A stretch of 64,000 nt of DNA from positions 1 through 64,000 of the forward strand of contig NZ_CH672435.1 of NCBI RefSeq assembly GCF_000153025.1, written 5' to 3'. Below are positions 36,437-45,900 of the stretch, one piece after another; within the stretch, counting starts at the first letter, position 1; each line of letters starts with the position of its first letter. Made by a program: the position numbers and the translations under genes. Under the pieces are notes generated by a model, which had not been told where the DNA came from, searched no databases, and was given only the letters and a program-made list of their open reading frames with translations. The stretch comes from Marinomonas sp. MED121 (lineage in GTDB: Bacteria; Pseudomonadota; Gammaproteobacteria; Pseudomonadales; Marinomonadaceae).

Positions 36437-37015
36437 CTAAAGGTTCTTCCAAGCGGTTAAGCCGTTTTCACTGTCCCATGTTTGAGTAAAATCAGAAAAG
36501 GCGTGTCGCTTGGCTTTAGCTGTCTTCTTCGGCGTACCAATAGACAAGACACCTAACACCTCATCTTTCTCTTTTAAGTTGAGAAGGTAACGCAAGGCAT
36601 CATCAGACGCTAACGTATGCCAAATTCCCGCAAAACCAAGGGCATGAGCTGCTAACAATATATGCTCACACGCCGCTGCACCTGAAAGCTGTTGGTCCAA
36701 CACGGGCACATGATGCTCTAAAGTAAGAGCAGAACACACAAAGATCATCATGGGTACTGCGGCGATTTCCTTTACAAAAGCGTCAAGATGCTCTTTTGAC
36801 ATACTGGCTGAATATTTCTCTTTCACCAGCATAGACAGATCTTGAATCCCCTGTCCTTTTACTAGGATAAATCGCCAAGGTTTTAAATTTCCATGATCAG
36901 GGACTGTCATAGCGGCTTGCAATATGGTTTCAATTTGCGCCTTATCTGGCGCGGGGGCAATAAGGTTGCCCCGCGCATAGGAGCGGCGGCTCATGAGTGT
37001 TTCAATAGCATCCAT
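36437..37015 (-). CDS. Nitroreductase family protein, YdjA-like
   Basis: FMN-dependent oxidoreductase of 192 residues. The N-terminal phosphate-binding MSRRSYAR and the MTVPDHGNLKPWRFILVKG segment resemble E. coli YdjA, a small nitroreductase. It lies 57 nt after the exporter gene on the same strand with no terminator, so it is probably the last gene of the NRPS operon. A role in siderophore maturation or in reductive iron release is possible but is inferred only from position. The native substrate is unknown. Confidence 0.85.
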   Translation of the reverse strand: MDAIETLMSRRSYARGNLIAPAPDKAQIETILQAAMTVPDHGNLKPWRFILVKGQGIQDLSMLVKEKYSASMSKEHLDAFVKEIAAVPMMIFVCSALTLEHHVPVLDQQLSGAAACEHILLAAHALGFAGIWHTLASDDALRYLLNLKEKDEVLGVLSIGTPKKTAKAKRHAFSDFTQTWDSENGLTAWKNL

Positions 37016-37072
37016 TTATCACTTTCTTCCTCATAGGGTTTAGCCTTTTTACTTGTACTTTCTATTTTCTAC

Positions 37073-38788
37073 TTAAGCTGTTGCTGTTTTTTCAATTGGA
37101 GTGTGAAATAAAGAGTCCGTTTTGAGATCAAAGGCACTAATACAACCTCGATCCAATCGATACACTTTATCAGCGGCATCAAAATAACGATCATCATGGC
37201 TAATAGCAATAATGGTTTTTCCTGCTACTTTCAACTCAGGTAAAATTTCTCTATAGAAAACATCTCGAAACACTGGATCCTGATCTGCTGCCCATTCATC
37301 CAGCAAGAGCACCTGTCTATCTTCCATATACATTAAAAGTAACGCCAGACGCTTACGCTGTCCCTGAGACAAAGAGGTCGTAGAGAGCTTGCCTTCTTCA
37401 ATACTCACCTTATGATCTATAGCTAAACGCTTTAAGTAGTAATCGACCCTTTCTTTAAAGTAATCATTATCATGGTTAGCTGAATCTGCTTTATGAGAGC
37501 CATCTAACACATCATCAAATAGAAAGAAGTTCGGGAAAATAGTGGAGAAACAACTGCGATAATGGGCAACATTGTCAGAAGTAACCGACTCTTGGTTAAA
37601 CTTAACAAGGCCGTCTGTTGGTAAATACAAGCCCGTTAATAACTTGGCTAATGTGGACTTACCACTGCCATTGCCCCCCACTAAAAAGATTAATTCGCCT
37701 CGATTTAGCACTAGATTCGCTGGCCCTAAGGTAAATCCAGTTTCTTCGCCCTGACTTGGATACTGATAACAGGCATTAACCAAGGTCAGGGACTCAAACT
37801 TAGCTTCTACGACAGGTTTCTCTGCACCTTTTTCTGTGACTGTGACTGTTTCTTTTTCTGTACAAGCAGCATCAGCAAGCTTTAATTTATCAATCGCTTT
37901 AAGGGCAACGGTGCCTCGTATCACAGAAGGAATCGCTTCAAGAATCATGGCGATGGGGGTCCGTAAAAACATGGTTGTCAGTACATAGCCCACCACCACA
38001 TCTTGTGTGATGGCTGCCTGCGTCATACCCAAGAAGAAAGCCAAACCTATCAAGCCGAACACCAGTACTGTGGTCCAGTTTAGGTTAATCGCCCACAATA
38101 GATCCGCTTTAACAGCCGTATCCATCGCGCCTTTTGCCGCAGGTTCGAAGCGTTTATCAAATAAATGCTGACGCCTTGGTTGGCTTAAACCCAATTCATT
38201 ACGACCCTCAATGACAGCCTCATATTGCTCAAAGAGACGCTCATCATAACGACGCACATCCGCCATCATGACCTTAGTACGCCCCACCAACTTAAAGTCC
38301 CCCCAGACACCCAGGGCAACCAACACCAAGGTACAAAGAAACAATAAAGGCGAAAGCCATGCCAAATAACTAATGCCTGCTAATAACAAAAGACCATTGT
38401 AAAGTGAAATAGGTAATTGTTTGGTCGCATTAGCCACCATGGTCACATCTCGTGTTAGCACATTATAAAGAGCTGGCCCTCCAAGCTGTTCCTGACGCTC
38501 TAATGAGGTATTTAGAATCCGCCTAACAAGTTGCAAGCGTAACTGATACACCATACGGTGGCCCAATCCGACTAATAAAGATTGAGACCAGACGCCACTT
38601 ATAAACAAAATGGCGACCATAACGACATAAGCAATGACAGTATTTGTCAAAGATTCAAAGCCGTGTTCCAAGGCATGATTCACACCACCAATAATCATGA
38701 CCCCTGCCACCGCACTTAAAGCACTGGCAACAATAGCCAATAACATCGTTCGTCGAGACTGTGCCAACAGCTGTTTAATCATCTCCAC
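37073..38788 (-). CDS. Cyclic-peptide/siderophore ABC exporter, PvdE/SyrD type
   Basis: Fused membrane and ATPase half-transporter of 571 residues in the group that includes PvdE (pyoverdine precursor export to the periplasm) and SyrD. Six helices lie in about residues 1-295. The ATPase has Walker A GGNGSGKS (371-378), a modified signature LSQGQRKR and Walker B LLLDEWAADQDP, which is distinctive for this group. The GTG at 38788 follows GAGGAG by 9 nt and is preferred to the ATG two codons later. It follows the terminal NRPS by 27 nt in the same operon and should carry the peptide across the inner membrane. Confidence 0.92.
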   Translation of the reverse strand: MEMIKQLLAQSRRTMLLAIVASALSAVAGVMIIGGVNHALEHGFESLTNTVIAYVVMVAILFISGVWSQSLLVGLGHRMVYQLRLQLVRRILNTSLERQEQLGGPALYNVLTRDVTMVANATKQLPISLYNGLLLLAGISYLAWLSPLLFLCTLVLVALGVWGDFKLVGRTKVMMADVRRYDERLFEQYEAVIEGRNELGLSQPRRQHLFDKRFEPAAKGAMDTAVKADLLWAINLNWTTVLVFGLIGLAFFLGMTQAAITQDVVVGYVLTTMFLRTPIAMILEAIPSVIRGTVALKAIDKLKLADAACTEKETVTVTEKGAEKPVVEAKFESLTLVNACYQYPSQGEETGFTLGPANLVLNRGELIFLVGGNGSGKSTLAKLLTGLYLPTDGLVKFNQESVTSDNVAHYRSCFSTIFPNFFLFDDVLDGSHKADSANHDNDYFKERVDYYLKRLAIDHKVSIEEGKLSTTSLSQGQRKRLALLLMYMEDRQVLLLDEWAADQDPVFRDVFYREILPELKVAGKTIIAISHDDRYFDAADKVYRLDRGCISAFDLKTDSLFHTPIEKTATA

Positions 38789-38815
38789 TTTAAAACTCTC
38801 CTCTGTATACCAACA

Positions 38816-41800
38816 TTAGGCACTCTCTTTTTCTAAATCGTTAACAGGCTTAGTTAGCTGAATATCATCCACTAATGTCAGCAATTGTTGCGCCATTTCG
38901 TTTGAAAACAAAATACTAAAATGATTTGACAAGATGTTGTTTCCTATGACTTTATCTGAAGTAAAGGCACACCAAGCATCTACCCCAGAGACATTATCAT
39001 CACTACACCAAACCCAAAGCGGCACATTAACAACTGGAATAGCTTGTGCATAGAAGATTTTTTTCAAAACCCAGCGCTGTAACACTGTCTGATAAACCCA
39101 ATCCGATGGTAATTCCTCTCCTAATAACTGCTGAACGTCAGCATTATTAAGGGTTTCTTTAAGTATCTGCTTATAATCTGCGGTGACAGACGCTTTGCTT
39201 GCTAAATTATTAACTAAAAGATCGAGCTTTTTAACGTCGTAATGCCCATTATGAATTGCGAGGTAGTGCTCTAAATCGGCTTTCATCTGAACAAGGTCAT
39301 CATTTTCATTGTCTAGGGTTTGCAATGGATCATAATCAATAATAGAAACCGCCTTAATATCAAACCCTTCTGCTTGTAACCTATGGGTTAAGAGCATCAT
39401 ATGACGGGCCGCTAAACTCCAGCCTGCCAATATAATTTTTTCACCTTTAAGGGCCTTAAATTGCCCAACATAATCATCCATGAGGTTTTCAAAATCACTT
39501 TCATCTGAGCTTGCTAACCGCTTAGGATTAGACAAAACACCGTAAATGTTTGCCTTATCTTTTAAGTTTTCAAAAAGCGGCTCATAGTAGTTCACATGAC
39601 CACCATGGGAATGCATCACCACAATTGAAATCTCAGACTCTTGGCAACGGCTTATTTCGACTAAGCGAGATTCAGGCTGCTCTTCCTGACTGCATTCTTC
39701 GCTTATAAATTCGGCAAGCGCTTCAACACTTTGTTTGCGAAACAGCAAATCTGTTGGGAATTCTTGAGCAAAAATTTGTCTCATCCGAGCAACCACTTTA
39801 ATCGCAGCAAGAGAATGACCACCAATATCGAAAAACTTATCCGTCACACTGATGTTGGCTTGCTGCAAAATCTCTTGCCATAGCTCGCAAAGCGTTTGCT
39901 CAATATCATTACGAGGTGCCACATACGTACGAAGGGACTTTTGTCGCGCTTGCTCTAACAAGTTATGCCTATCCACTTTGCCATTAGCATTCAAAGGCAG
40001 GTATTTAACGCTAATCAACTGGGTTGGTACCATATAATCAGGCAAATTCGCTGCCAGCCAAGCTTTAAGTGTCTCCTCATCTAGAGCACCACCCACATAA
40101 GGCACAGCAAAAGCGACTAAATGCGCTTGATCCCCTTCTCCTTGCAGTAATACTGAGCTGTGCTGGACAGTTTGATGAGATGCCAGAAGAGATTCAATTT
40201 CTTCTAACTCCAAACGAAAACCACGAATTTTAACCTGCTGATCCGCTCTACCAAGAATATCAATACAACCCTCTGCGCGGCGCATGGCAAGGTCACCCGA
40301 TTGATAAAAGCGTCCACCAGCGACAAAGGGGTTTGGCAGATAACGACCCGCCGTAAGGTCAGTGGCATTCAAATAACCTCGACTTAGATTAGATCCAGCA
40401 ATGTACAACTCACCCACTTGTCCAGATATCACAGGGTTCATATATTGATCTAAAAGGTACACTTGGGTATCACCCATAACATTGCCTAGGGCAGCATCAC
40501 CACTTTCTAGGTCAACGGCTTTCCACAACACCCCGACTGTCGTTTCAGTCGGACCATAGTGGTTAAACAGTGTGCAGTTCATTAACTCATCATCTTGATA
40601 CCCTTTTAATTGAGCTAAAAGGCCATCACTGATTCGCTCACCACCTAGGACTAAAACTTGTTTAGGCAATAAAGCACTCCCATCAGAACCGCTTAATAGC
40701 GCCGATAAATGAGAAGGAACAATTTTCAGACAATCTAATGGGTGTTGCTCACAATACTTGGCCAAAGCGGTACTGTCGGTGCTTTCCTCACGCCCAATAA
40801 GATGCACACATCCACCTTGTAACCAAGCAGGAAACAGCATGGTATTGCCTAAATCCGCCATTAAAGAAGAAACAAGACCATAATGCCCTGCTTTAGGTAG
40901 TTCTAATGCCTGAATGGCAGATTGGCTATAATGCAGAATATTTTCATGGGTGACTTGAACGCCTTTTGGCTTCCCTGTTGAACCTGAGGTATACAACAAA
41001 TAGGCAAGATTACTGGGTTTTAGCGTCGCTAACGTAAGTGACAATGTATCAGTAAGAGCGACAGCTTCTTCATAGGGTATTTCTGTAACAAGCTGAGACC
41101 AAGCCATCACCTCACTTTCATGCCCTTCTTTGAGTAAGACATCAGCAGAAGCTTTAACTGCCTGCTCTAAATTACTCTGTCCTAAATTACTCTGACCTAA
41201 ATTGCTCTGAGCTGCATCAGAAGTGACAATTACAGCAGCTTCAGCATCGTTCAAAATACTTTCGATACGCGCCTTAGGTAACTCAGGATCAATCGGTAAA
41301 TACGCAGCGCCTGATTTCAATACCGCTAACATAGCAAGAATCAGCTCAGTACTTCGCGGCAAGCACAAGGCAACAATGGTTTCTGGTTTTGCTCCCGCCC
41401 TGACTAAATTCGTTGCTACAAGATCACTTAAACGATCCAGCTCTGCATAACTTATTACCCTATCACCCTGTCTTAACGCTGGCGCATCTGGATTATGTGA
41501 GGCATGTTGACGGATGCTCTCCACTAAACCCAATGTCGTTTCGTGTATTTCATCATGTGTATGTTCTTTAGCAGAATCCTGTGCATAATGGCTAATAAGT
41601 GCGTTTTGCTCACTTTCAAGTAAAGCGTTCAAGCGGCCCAATGGCTCATTTGGCGCACTCAAGGTTTGCGCTAGCATGATAGGTAATCTTTGTACTAAAC
41701 GAGCCATAGATAAGGCACTGTATTTGCGCTCATCATATGTCAGAACCCATTCACCCGCCCCACTTTCTGTAGCAATAAGTTGTAGCTGCAATGCATCCCC

Positions 41801-42934
41801 TTTAGGCAAGTAGGCGCCCGTTTCAAGACTCCCAAGGCTCGCTTGCATCACATATTGAAAGTTCACCGAATAGGCATTAACGACAGACTCAGACACCTGC
41901 TGAACATATTCTTGATATTCAGCCTGCTCATCTAATAAAGGCTGAAAGCCCATGAGTGCTTTTTCCAAGCTCAAGGCAGAGATATCATAAAAAGGCGCAG
42001 GCAGTCGCTGTTGCACCAAGCCGAAACAGTCATCTAGCTCTTCATAATCGTCTCGACAATCATGATAGTGACTTAGCTGGAATTGCTCTTTGCCACTGAC
42101 TCTTTGTAATAACGCGGCCCAAGTGATTAACCCAATAGTTTGAGGTTCAACCTCCATTACCTCAGCTTTTTGCACTAGAAGATCTTGCATTTCCCGAGAA
42201 AAAGGCACTCGCACACTAGCCGCTTTGCTTTCTGTCTTTCCTTCAACGCTTTTCTCTAGATTTCTTTCAGAGCTGTCCAGACGTTCGTTCAGCTCAATAC
42301 CAGGCAGCTCTTGCCACTGAAAGCCTTTCCAGAAAGACACGGCATCCGCCGCATCCTCATCTTCTTGCAGTTCATTAATCCATTTTGCATAATCTAAATA
42401 CTGCATTTCTGGCTCAATATCCGCTTCTCGATCACCTATTAGCACTTCACGAATGCGAGTGACTGTCCCTTCGTCCAGCACAAGCTCTGAACCAATGAGA
42501 AGTAATCTATTTTGGTTCTCTTCGCTATTTTGACTATTTTGGCTTTCTGAAGCGGGTAAAAACCAAGCGAGTAAATGGGGATTTTCTGCTACAAAGGTTT
42601 GCTCTGCTTTCGCTTCTAGTTGCGCTTTTTTGTCAGCCGATGTGCTGCTGTTAATGCCACCATTATCAAGGTCATCATTTGTAACAAGAGACCAATTTAC
42701 TCGCGCCGCCTGAACCTGCTGACGTAAGACATTGAATCCCTCAGGTTTACTAAAATCTGTTGTTAAAGCTTGCTGGTGTTCCACCAAAATACGAAGACGT
42801 GATTCAACTTCCTCTGCGACCGCATCCCCAAGGTTTAACCAGAAACGTCTATATCTTGGGGACTCATCACCCTTCACTATAAGACTTTGTTGATAGGTAA
42901 GTGCAACACCCGCTTGATTATTTTCGTAGTTCAT
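38816..42934 (-). CDS. Terminal NRPS: degenerate C-like (interface) domain - A(Asp) - T - TE
   Basis: Last protein of the assembly line, 1372 residues. Residues 1 to about 450 align with a condensation fold, but HHxxxDG is replaced by SELVLDE (149-155), so both histidines are gone. I read this as the interface domain described in beta-hydroxyaspartate siderophore synthetases. The A domain (about 475-990; YTSGSTGKPKG near 650) gives by hand the code DLTKVGHVGK, an aspartate code. T domain GGHSLA is near 1037. The thioesterase (about 1090-1372) has Ser1173 in GWSLA, where the usual last Gly is Ala. The start overlaps the previous gene's stop (ATGA). The protein lacks its own active C domain, which sits at the end of the preceding NRPS. 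Confidence 0.9.
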   Translation of the reverse strand: MNYENNQAGVALTYQQSLIVKGDESPRYRRFWLNLGDAVAEEVESRLRILVEHQQALTTDFSKPEGFNVLRQQVQAARVNWSLVTNDDLDNGGINSSTSADKKAQLEAKAEQTFVAENPHLLAWFLPASESQNSQNSEENQNRLLLIGSELVLDEGTVTRIREVLIGDREADIEPEMQYLDYAKWINELQEDEDAADAVSFWKGFQWQELPGIELNERLDSSERNLEKSVEGKTESKAASVRVPFSREMQDLLVQKAEVMEVEPQTIGLITWAALLQRVSGKEQFQLSHYHDCRDDYEELDDCFGLVQQRLPAPFYDISALSLEKALMGFQPLLDEQAEYQEYVQQVSESVVNAYSVNFQYVMQASLGSLETGAYLPKGDALQLQLIATESGAGEWVLTYDERKYSALSMARLVQRLPIMLAQTLSAPNEPLGRLNALLESEQNALISHYAQDSAKEHTHDEIHETTLGLVESIRQHASHNPDAPALRQGDRVISYAELDRLSDLVATNLVRAGAKPETIVALCLPRSTELILAMLAVLKSGAAYLPIDPELPKARIESILNDAEAAVIVTSDAAQSNLGQSNLGQSNLEQAVKASADVLLKEGHESEVMAWSQLVTEIPYEEAVALTDTLSLTLATLKPSNLAYLLYTSGSTGKPKGVQVTHENILHYSQSAIQALELPKAGHYGLVSSLMADLGNTMLFPAWLQGGCVHLIGREESTDSTALAKYCEQHPLDCLKIVPSHLSALLSGSDGSALLPKQVLVLGGERISDGLLAQLKGYQDDELMNCTLFNHYGPTETTVGVLWKAVDLESGDAALGNVMGDTQVYLLDQYMNPVISGQVGELYIAGSNLSRGYLNATDLTAGRYLPNPFVAGGRFYQSGDLAMRRAEGCIDILGRADQQVKIRGFRLELEEIESLLASHQTVQHSSVLLQGEGDQAHLVAFAVPYVGGALDEETLKAWLAANLPDYMVPTQLISVKYLPLNANGKVDRHNLLEQARQKSLRTYVAPRNDIEQTLCELWQEILQQANISVTDKFFDIGGHSLAAIKVVARMRQIFAQEFPTDLLFRKQSVEALAEFISEECSQEEQPESRLVEISRCQESEISIVVMHSHGGHVNYYEPLFENLKDKANIYGVLSNPKRLASSDESDFENLMDDYVGQFKALKGEKIILAGWSLAARHMMLLTHRLQAEGFDIKAVSIIDYDPLQTLDNENDDLVQMKADLEHYLAIHNGHYDVKKLDLLVNNLASKASVTADYKQILKETLNNADVQQLLGEELPSDWVYQTVLQRWVLKKIFYAQAIPVVNVPLWVWCSDDNVSGVDAWCAFTSDKVIGNNILSNHFSILFSNEMAQQLLTLVDDIQLTKPVNDLEKESA
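41162..41206. repeat. 15-bp tandem repeat x3 in NRPS A domain
   Basis: Three 15-bp units (41162, 41177, 41192) encode QSNLG, QSNLG, QSNLE in the loop before the nucleotide-binding YTSGSTG of the terminal NRPS. Confidence 0.9.
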
Positions 42935-45900
42935 AATACGTCTTCCTTAACCTGAGTTTTAACCTCAGCATTCACCTTTTCATCTAGCTGTTCTCTATGG
43001 TAAATATCCCCCATAGCAACGGCCATTTTACGTGTCCCCTCAAACGGGTCTCTAGCATGGGCTGCCAACATATTATCCAACATCACAACATCACCATGAC
43101 GCCAATCGAAACGCACCGCATTGGCTTCGTATAACTCGCTAATTAAATCAACGCTTGCTTGCTCTAATGGTTCACCATCCCCGTAATACACATTGCGAGG
43201 CAAGCCTTCTTCTCCTGCAACAGACAAGAAATGCTCACGAACATCCGCCTCCAAGAAGCTATAATGGTGCAACTGTATTTGATTAAAAAAACTCATTTCA
43301 CCCGTCACAGGGTGACTAATCACAGCGGGACATACCTGACTAATACGTAAGGTATCTTCGCCATACCATTCAAATTCGATATTACCCTCACGACAAATGG
43401 CTTCAACTTGAGCACGGTCTTCTGTCTTGAAGAAATGCTGCCAACTCACATCCAAGCCACTAAAGTTACGTACGTATTTAAGCTGTTTTTCTTGCAGCTT
43501 TTTACGCACAGCTTCAGGTAATTTTTGGTACAAGGCACGGCAATCCACGATCGGCGTACAACCCCCTGATTCCGCTGCTATCTCACAATAGAACCATTGT
43601 CGACGCGGCCACTTGTGCTGATGGGAGCTTTCGTTATGAAACATGATCATTTGATCATTGGGATAAGGTGTCGACTGATAGATTTTCTCACCCACTTCTT
43701 TCTTTGGAAGATCCCCGTATTGTCCAAATAGTTCTGGGTAAATCCCCTCGCAGAAACGCTCAAACTCAACCGGTGTTGGCAAGTTGAAGCCACGGAATAC
43801 GATACCACCATGCACTTCTAACCATTCCATAATCAGGGCTTGGTTAGCCTGTGCCCATACGTTAGGATCAAGACCTTTTTCATTGCACTCCACTAACAAA
43901 GGAAAAGGGGCGTCATCATTTAAGGGGCGAGTACTCACAAGAGGCACTTTCACCGCTGGTGCCGCTTTAGTTTTTTTCATTTTACTCAGCTTATTTAGCT
44001 TACGTTTTGTTGGAGATTTTATATCCATATTAGAGTTACCATCTGCATTTTTGGTTAAAGCACTTCGTTTTAAAGACAGAAGAGGCACATTGATCTTGTT
44101 AACAATATTCTCAAGCAAGGCGAGTAAATCACGGCCTAAACGCTCTATTGTCGAGGCGTCAAAAAGCGACGTTCGATACACCCAGCGTAATGCTAGCTGC
44201 TCTCCCTTCGTCGTCATTTCTTCACTGGCAAACAAAGCCATATCAAATTTAGAATGTTGCTGAACATTCATTCTTGGTGTCACTTGTAAATCACCCAAAT
44301 CCTGTCGTGCATTAGGGGTATTTTGCATCACTAACAGCGCTTGTATTAATGGGTGACTTCCCTGAATACGGGCAGGCTGTGCCGCCTCAACAACACGATC
44401 AAATGGAATATCCTGATAGTTAAAACCCTCAAGGCAAACTTGACGAACCTGGTGTAGGTAATCTTCAAAAGAATGCATGGAATTAGGTTTCATACGTAGC
44501 GCTATCAAGTTGACGAAGAAGCCAATGATATTCTCAGTATCGCCATGATCACGATTGGCAACATCTGTTCCCATTACGATATCCTGCGACCCAGTTTCTA
44601 GATGCAGTTGCGCTGTATAAGCCGCCATCAATAACATAAACAAGGAACACCCTTGCTCATTCGCTAATTGATTAAGCGATGCGGTTAACGCCTCAGGAAT
44701 AAGTAAATCAAGCGCGCCCCCCTGGTCTCCAGCGCTTGCTGTACGAGAGCGGTCCAAAGGTAGCGCCAATTGCTCAGGCATCCCTGTCAGGTGGCGTCGC
44801 CAGTAGTCTAGCCCCGCTTGTTGTTTGGCACGGACCTCAGTACTAGCTTGCCAAGCGGCATAATCCAAATATTGAACAGGCAAGCTTGCTAAAGCCACAC
44901 TTTGGACCTGAATAGCTTGCTGATAAGCGTCAATAAGATCATTAATCAACAAAGTCATTGACCAACCGTCTGAGGCAATATGATGCTGCACCAGCTGCAC
45001 TAACCAGCGGCTTTCACTTAGTTTGTATAATACAAGTCGTAAAGGGCTTTCAGCGGTTAAATCAAATGGGGTATTTGATGCTTCAAGGATCAAATCACCC
45101 ACTATCACTTCACGTTCAACAGGCCCTTCAGCACTAAGGTCAACCACAGAAAAAGCAGGGGTTAGACCTGCATCAACACGCTGATACCCTTCGCCATTGG
45201 CATCCGCATGATAGGTAACGCGTAAAATTTCGTGACGCTGTGCAACACCATAAAGCGCTGCTTGAATAGCATCCGTATTAAGTCCATTAGTTGCTGTTTT
45301 TCCTAGTTCGGCTTCTGACTTACCTTGCGGTTGGTCATCTAATTGAAGCGCCAGCTCGACCACACTACTCATATTAAAGCTGGCATCATTTTTCTTCAGT
45401 TGTTGCATAAACCAAAGGCGACGTTGTGCATCTGATAATGGCATCTTTTCTTGGCGTTTTACCAATGGGATAGACTGATCAGAAACTTGATGCTCTAGCA
45501 AAGACAAATGCTTTGCTAACTCGCTCAAAACAGGGGTTTCAAACAAGGTTTTCAGGGATACATCAAAGCCTTGAGCACGCAAACGAGAGCGCACCTGTGC
45601 AGCCATCAGTGAGTGACCACCAAGATTGAAAAAGTGATCTTGCTTATTTACTGTCTCTAAGTTCAGTAACGCCTTCCAAATATCACTGACAATGACTTCA
45701 TATTGAGTCAAAACTTGCTCAGCTTGACCCTCTAGCGCGTCCACACTTACTTCATTGAAACCAGACTGGCTTGTATTTTGAGAAGAGAAAGCAGCAGAAA
45801 GTTCACGTTTAGACAGTGCATTCCTATCTACTTTGCCACTGGCATTTAACGGCAAAGACGATAGCCATTCATAACCCTGTGGCAACATATACTCTGGCAA

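Noticed and set aside
43784..44263. Open frame of 159 codons on the plus strand inside the NRPS gene
   Set aside because: It lies antisense to the linker and condensation region of a well-supported NRPS, has no family resemblance and no ribosome binding site; long antisense frames are expected in such long genes.
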